Positions 5,672 through 7,405 of a stretch of DNA of 7,405 bases are shown one piece after another. The DNA lies in NCBI GenBank assembly GCA_008974855.1, contig BFAR01000030.1, positions 1 to 7,405 on the forward strand, given 5' to 3'. Both the position numbers and the translations under genes were made by a program. The stretch comes from an archaeon MnTg01 (GTDB lineage Archaea; Thermoproteota; Nitrososphaeria; Nitrososphaerales; Nitrosopumilaceae). Below the pieces are notes generated by a model. That model did no database searches and had not been told where the DNA came from. It saw nothing but the letters and a program-made list of their open reading frames with translations. Position 1 is the first letter of the stretch. Each line of letters begins with the position of its first letter.

Positions 5672-5678
5672 TATTTAA
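5671..5678 (+). promoter_or_regulatory. Predicted TATA box of the flavoprotein gene
   Basis: ATATTTAA is centred about 27 nt before the GTG at 5702, so the mRNA would start at or beside the start codon. No SD sequence precedes that GTG, in line with a leaderless transcript. Confidence 0.5.
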
Positions 5679-5701
5679 CCATTATATCTTACACAGATTA
5701 A

Positions 5702-6547
5702 GTGGTCGTAGATAACAAAGCAACCATTACTTACATTCAATTATTGAAAGAAGATTTGGTCATAATGAGATTAGTTCCAAATGATGGTCAAGTGCCAGAA
5801 TACAAAGCTGGTCAATTTATTACAATCGGCATGCCTAATCCAACTGAAGACAATAAAATTGTGAGAAGAGCATATTCTATTGTTTCTCATCCTGAAAATA
5901 GAAATTACATTGAACTTGTCATTAGATGGGTTAGAAAACCTATTCCTGGCCGTTTAACAACTCAACTGTTCAATGCAAAAGTTGGCGATGAAATTAGTTG
6001 GATTAAACCAACAGGTGCTGCTCTAAACATTAATGAAAAAATGCCTGATGGAAGCAAAGATGAAAGAAGAATAATATGTATTGGAGGTGGTACTGGACTT
6101 GCTCCATTTGTTAGCTTTGCTCAACATCTTCATGAAATTCATGATAAAAGAGAAATTCTTGTATTACATGGTGCTAGCTACGTTGATGAGCTAAGCTACA
6201 AGGAACTTCTCTCTGATTTAGAAATGGAAAGTCTTGATAAGGGAAAAGATCAATGGAATTTTAAATACCGAGCTACTATTAGTCGTCCACAAGAATGGTT
6301 TAACAGATCTTGGGGAGGTCAAATAGGACGAGTAGAGACATTTTTGAGACCTAAAGAAGGAGGATTGTCACCATTAGAAGAATTAATTGGAGATAAAATT
6401 ACTAAAGATAATACGATATTTTACATTTGTGGATGGCAAGGAACTATTGATGGTGTAATGGACTTTATGACCCCAAAAGGCTTTGTCACAGAACATGCCA
6501 AACGTGAAGATGGAAGCTTTGAAGTCAAATTCGAATCATACGGATAA
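5702..6547 (+). CDS. Ferredoxin-NADP reductase-like FAD/NAD(P)-binding oxidoreductase
   Basis: A 281-residue cytoplasmic flavoprotein of the plant-type ferredoxin reductase superfamily, which passes electrons between NAD(P)H and a ferredoxin, flavodoxin or oxygenase partner. The N-terminal beta-barrel FAD domain has AGQFITIGMP (36-45) and RRAYSIVSHP (55-64), the R-x-Y-S flavin motif, then PGRLTTQLF (82-90) near the FAD phosphates. The NAD(P) domain has ICIGGGTGLAPFVSF (125-139), LHGASYVDELSY (155-166) and FYICGWQGTIDGV (240-252). No 2Fe-2S cysteine cluster is present, so it is not a fused oxygenase reductase. It is about 25 residues longer than bacterial Fpr (E. coli about 248), with an added stretch near 200-235, and ends FESYG with an aromatic next to the end. 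GTG at 5702 is chosen because the barrel begins within ten residues and a TATA box fits. The partner is unknown. Confidence 0.87.
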   Translation: MVVDNKATITYIQLLKEDLVIMRLVPNDGQVPEYKAGQFITIGMPNPTEDNKIVRRAYSIVSHPENRNYIELVIRWVRKPIPGRLTTQLFNAKVGDEISWIKPTGAALNINEKMPDGSKDERRIICIGGGTGLAPFVSFAQHLHEIHDKREILVLHGASYVDELSYKELLSDLEMESLDKGKDQWNFKYRATISRPQEWFNRSWGGQIGRVETFLRPKEGGLSPLEELIGDKITKDNTIFYICGWQGTIDGVMDFMTPKGFVTEHAKREDGSFEVKFESYG

Positions 6548-6550
6548 TCT

Positions 6551-7096
6551 TTAAGAATTTATTTTTGCTTGTACTAGTAATTTTTCTATTTCAGGATCTT
6601 TTTCCTTTCCTAGTGTAATAATCTCTTCACTAGAAATTTTGTCTCCAATATCAATTGCAGCCTTTAGGGCACTTTTCTTAACTTCTATATTTGAATCAAA
6701 AAAACAATCATGAATTTCTTTACTGGCTTGCTTTGCTTTAAGATATCCCAAAGCACCTAAAACACACGCGCGTACCATCCCACTTTGATCTTTGGTAAGG
6801 TTAGTAATTTCTGAAATAGCATCATAGTTTCTTCTATTAGCAAGAACCAATGCTGAAAAACCTCTAATGTTTTTACTTTCTGATTTTAAATTATCAATTA
6901 ATTGATCGGAGATATTATTTTCATTAAGAACAAGTGAGCTAAAAGCTTCTCCTCTTACCTCAATATCAGAATCATCTAGTTTTGAAATTATCTTGTTTAT
7001 TGTATGAAAATCACTAGTATTTGCTAAAGACTCTAAGGTAGGAATTTTTTCTTCTTTGGAACCTGATTCTAAAACTCTAATTTTTTCATTTGACAT
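6551..7096 (-). CDS. HEAT-repeat protein, function unknown
   Basis: A 181-residue all-helical protein of about four or five HEAT (PBS-lyase type) repeats. Repeat cores are visible at DSDIEVRGEAFSSL (42-55), SKNIRGFSALVLANR (74-88), DQSGMVRACVLGALGYL (103-119) and DSNIEVKKSALKAAIDIGD (134-152), each with the D-x-x-V-R then A-x-x-A-L pattern; a weaker one ends the protein. Such solenoids are usually scaffolds or partner-binding surfaces, or chromophore lyases in phototrophs, the latter unlikely here. There are no catalytic motifs, signal peptide or membrane helices. The start ATG at 7096 is clear and lacks an SD. It converges on the flavoprotein gene with only 3 bp between stops and is divergent from the repeat gene, with a 102-bp shared upstream region. 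No functional assignment is justified. Confidence 0.82.
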   Translation of the reverse strand: MSNEKIRVLESGSKEEKIPTLESLANTSDFHTINKIISKLDDSDIEVRGEAFSSLVLNENNISDQLIDNLKSESKNIRGFSALVLANRRNYDAISEITNLTKDQSGMVRACVLGALGYLKAKQASKEIHDCFFDSNIEVKKSALKAAIDIGDKISSEEIITLGKEKDPEIEKLLVQAKINS

Positions 7097-7167
7097 ATTG
7101 TTTAGTATATCTCTTTAACGTAAAAATTTTCATAAATCTAAATTTACAGCAATTTTTCCGATCTTAG

Positions 7168-7175
7168 ATTTAAAT
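7168..7175 (+). promoter_or_regulatory. Predicted TATA box of the repeat-protein gene
   Basis: ATTTAAAT is centred about 27 nt before the ATG at 7199, again placing the likely transcript start at the start codon. No SD lies between. This promoter supports the repeat gene being real. Confidence 0.5.
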
Positions 7176-7198
7176 TATCGTGAATTTGTTAATTGCAC

Positions 7199-7405
7199 AT
7201 GACAACAGAAAACACTCAGTCTACTGAAAACAGAGACTCTGAAAACAAAGACTCTGAAAACAAAGACTCTGGAAACAAAGACTCTGGAAACAGAGACTCT
7301 GGAAACAGAGACTCTGGAAACAGAGACTCTGGAAACAGAGACTCTGGAAACAGAGACTCTGGAAACAGAGACTCTGGAAACAGAGACTCTGGAAACAGAG
7401 ACTCT
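7199..7405 (+). CDS. Low-complexity protein of GNRDS pentapeptide repeats (3' end outside window)
   Basis: An ATG at 7199 opens a frame with no stop to the window edge: 69 codons, beginning MTTENTQSTENRDSENKDS. After nine residues it is a pure tandem array of pentapeptides: ENRDS, ENKDS twice, GNKDS, then GNRDS eight times. The polypeptide is very hydrophilic, near charge-neutral per unit (one Asp, one Arg), and lacks hydrophobic residues, so it should be disordered. There is no signal peptide or membrane segment in the visible part. I do not recognise it. The array could be an N-terminal tail or linker to a folded domain beyond the window. A TATA box 27 nt before the ATG and the strict in-frame conservation of the repeat support translation. 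It is divergent from the HEAT gene. Function unknown. Confidence 0.7.
   Translation, partial: MTTENTQSTENRDSENKDSENKDSGNKDSGNRDSGNRDSGNRDSGNRDSGNRDSGNRDSGNRDSGNRDS
7226..7405 (+). repeat. 15-bp tandem repeat, 12 units to the window edge
   Basis: Twelve contiguous 15-bp units (consensus GGAAACAGAGACTCT) run from 7226 to 7405. Units 1-3 start GAAAAC, units 2-4 have AAAG in place of AGAG, and units 5-12 (7286-7405) are identical. The period is a multiple of three, so gain or loss of units keeps the reading frame. The coding strand is purine-rich and its GC content (7 of 15) exceeds that of the surroundings. The array continues past the window. Confidence 0.95.

Noticed and set aside
7226..7405. 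CRISPR array
   Set aside because: Units are 15 bp, contiguous and without spacers, and remain in frame as a protein-coding repeat.

Overview
The window is AT-rich archaeal DNA that most resembles an ammonia-oxidising thaumarchaeon (Nitrososphaerota, Nitrosopumilus-like). Evidence for an archaeon: a Hel308-type helicase, tRNA genes without encoded CCA, a Trm112-like zinc protein, a polyprenol-phosphate sugar-1-phosphate transferase, and AT-rich TATA-like boxes about 27 nt before several start codons, which suggests leaderless mRNAs. The lineage is inferred from gene style and base composition, not from a search.

Layout. 2-2055 (+): the 3' part of hel308, a MraY/GPT-type glycosyl-phosphate transferase that starts on the base after the hel308 stop, and a 77-residue two-helix membrane protein overlapping it by 4 nt. 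2052-4655 (-): a tightly packed operon, read right to left, of ilvE (branched-chain aminotransferase), a Gfo/Idh/MocA sugar-nucleotide dehydrogenase, a Trm112-like protein and a left-handed beta-helix N-acetyltransferase. 4730-5574 (-): tRNA-Ala(GGC), tRNA-Pro(CGG), then a divergent nucleotidylyltransferase-fold protein. 5702-6547 (+): a ferredoxin-NADP reductase-like flavoprotein. 6551-7096 (-): a HEAT-repeat protein. 7199 to the right edge (+): an open gene made almost entirely of a 15-bp tandem repeat encoding the pentapeptide GNRDS, cut by the window end.

How the genes may work together. The dehydrogenase and N-acetyltransferase fit biosynthesis of a UDP-linked acetamido sugar. The converging GPT-type enzyme could load a sugar phosphate on a lipid carrier, so the left half may be a glycan-building locus with ilvE at the head of one operon. 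The aminotransferase normally needed between the dehydrogenase and the acetyltransferase is not here. Internal operon genes mostly have Shine-Dalgarno-like sequences, while promoter-proximal genes look leaderless.

Most unusual items: the GNRDS repeat gene at the right edge, the Trm112-like protein inside a sugar operon, and a perfect 14-bp palindrome between the predicted TATA box and start codon of ilvE. There is no gene-free stretch longer than about 130 bases.
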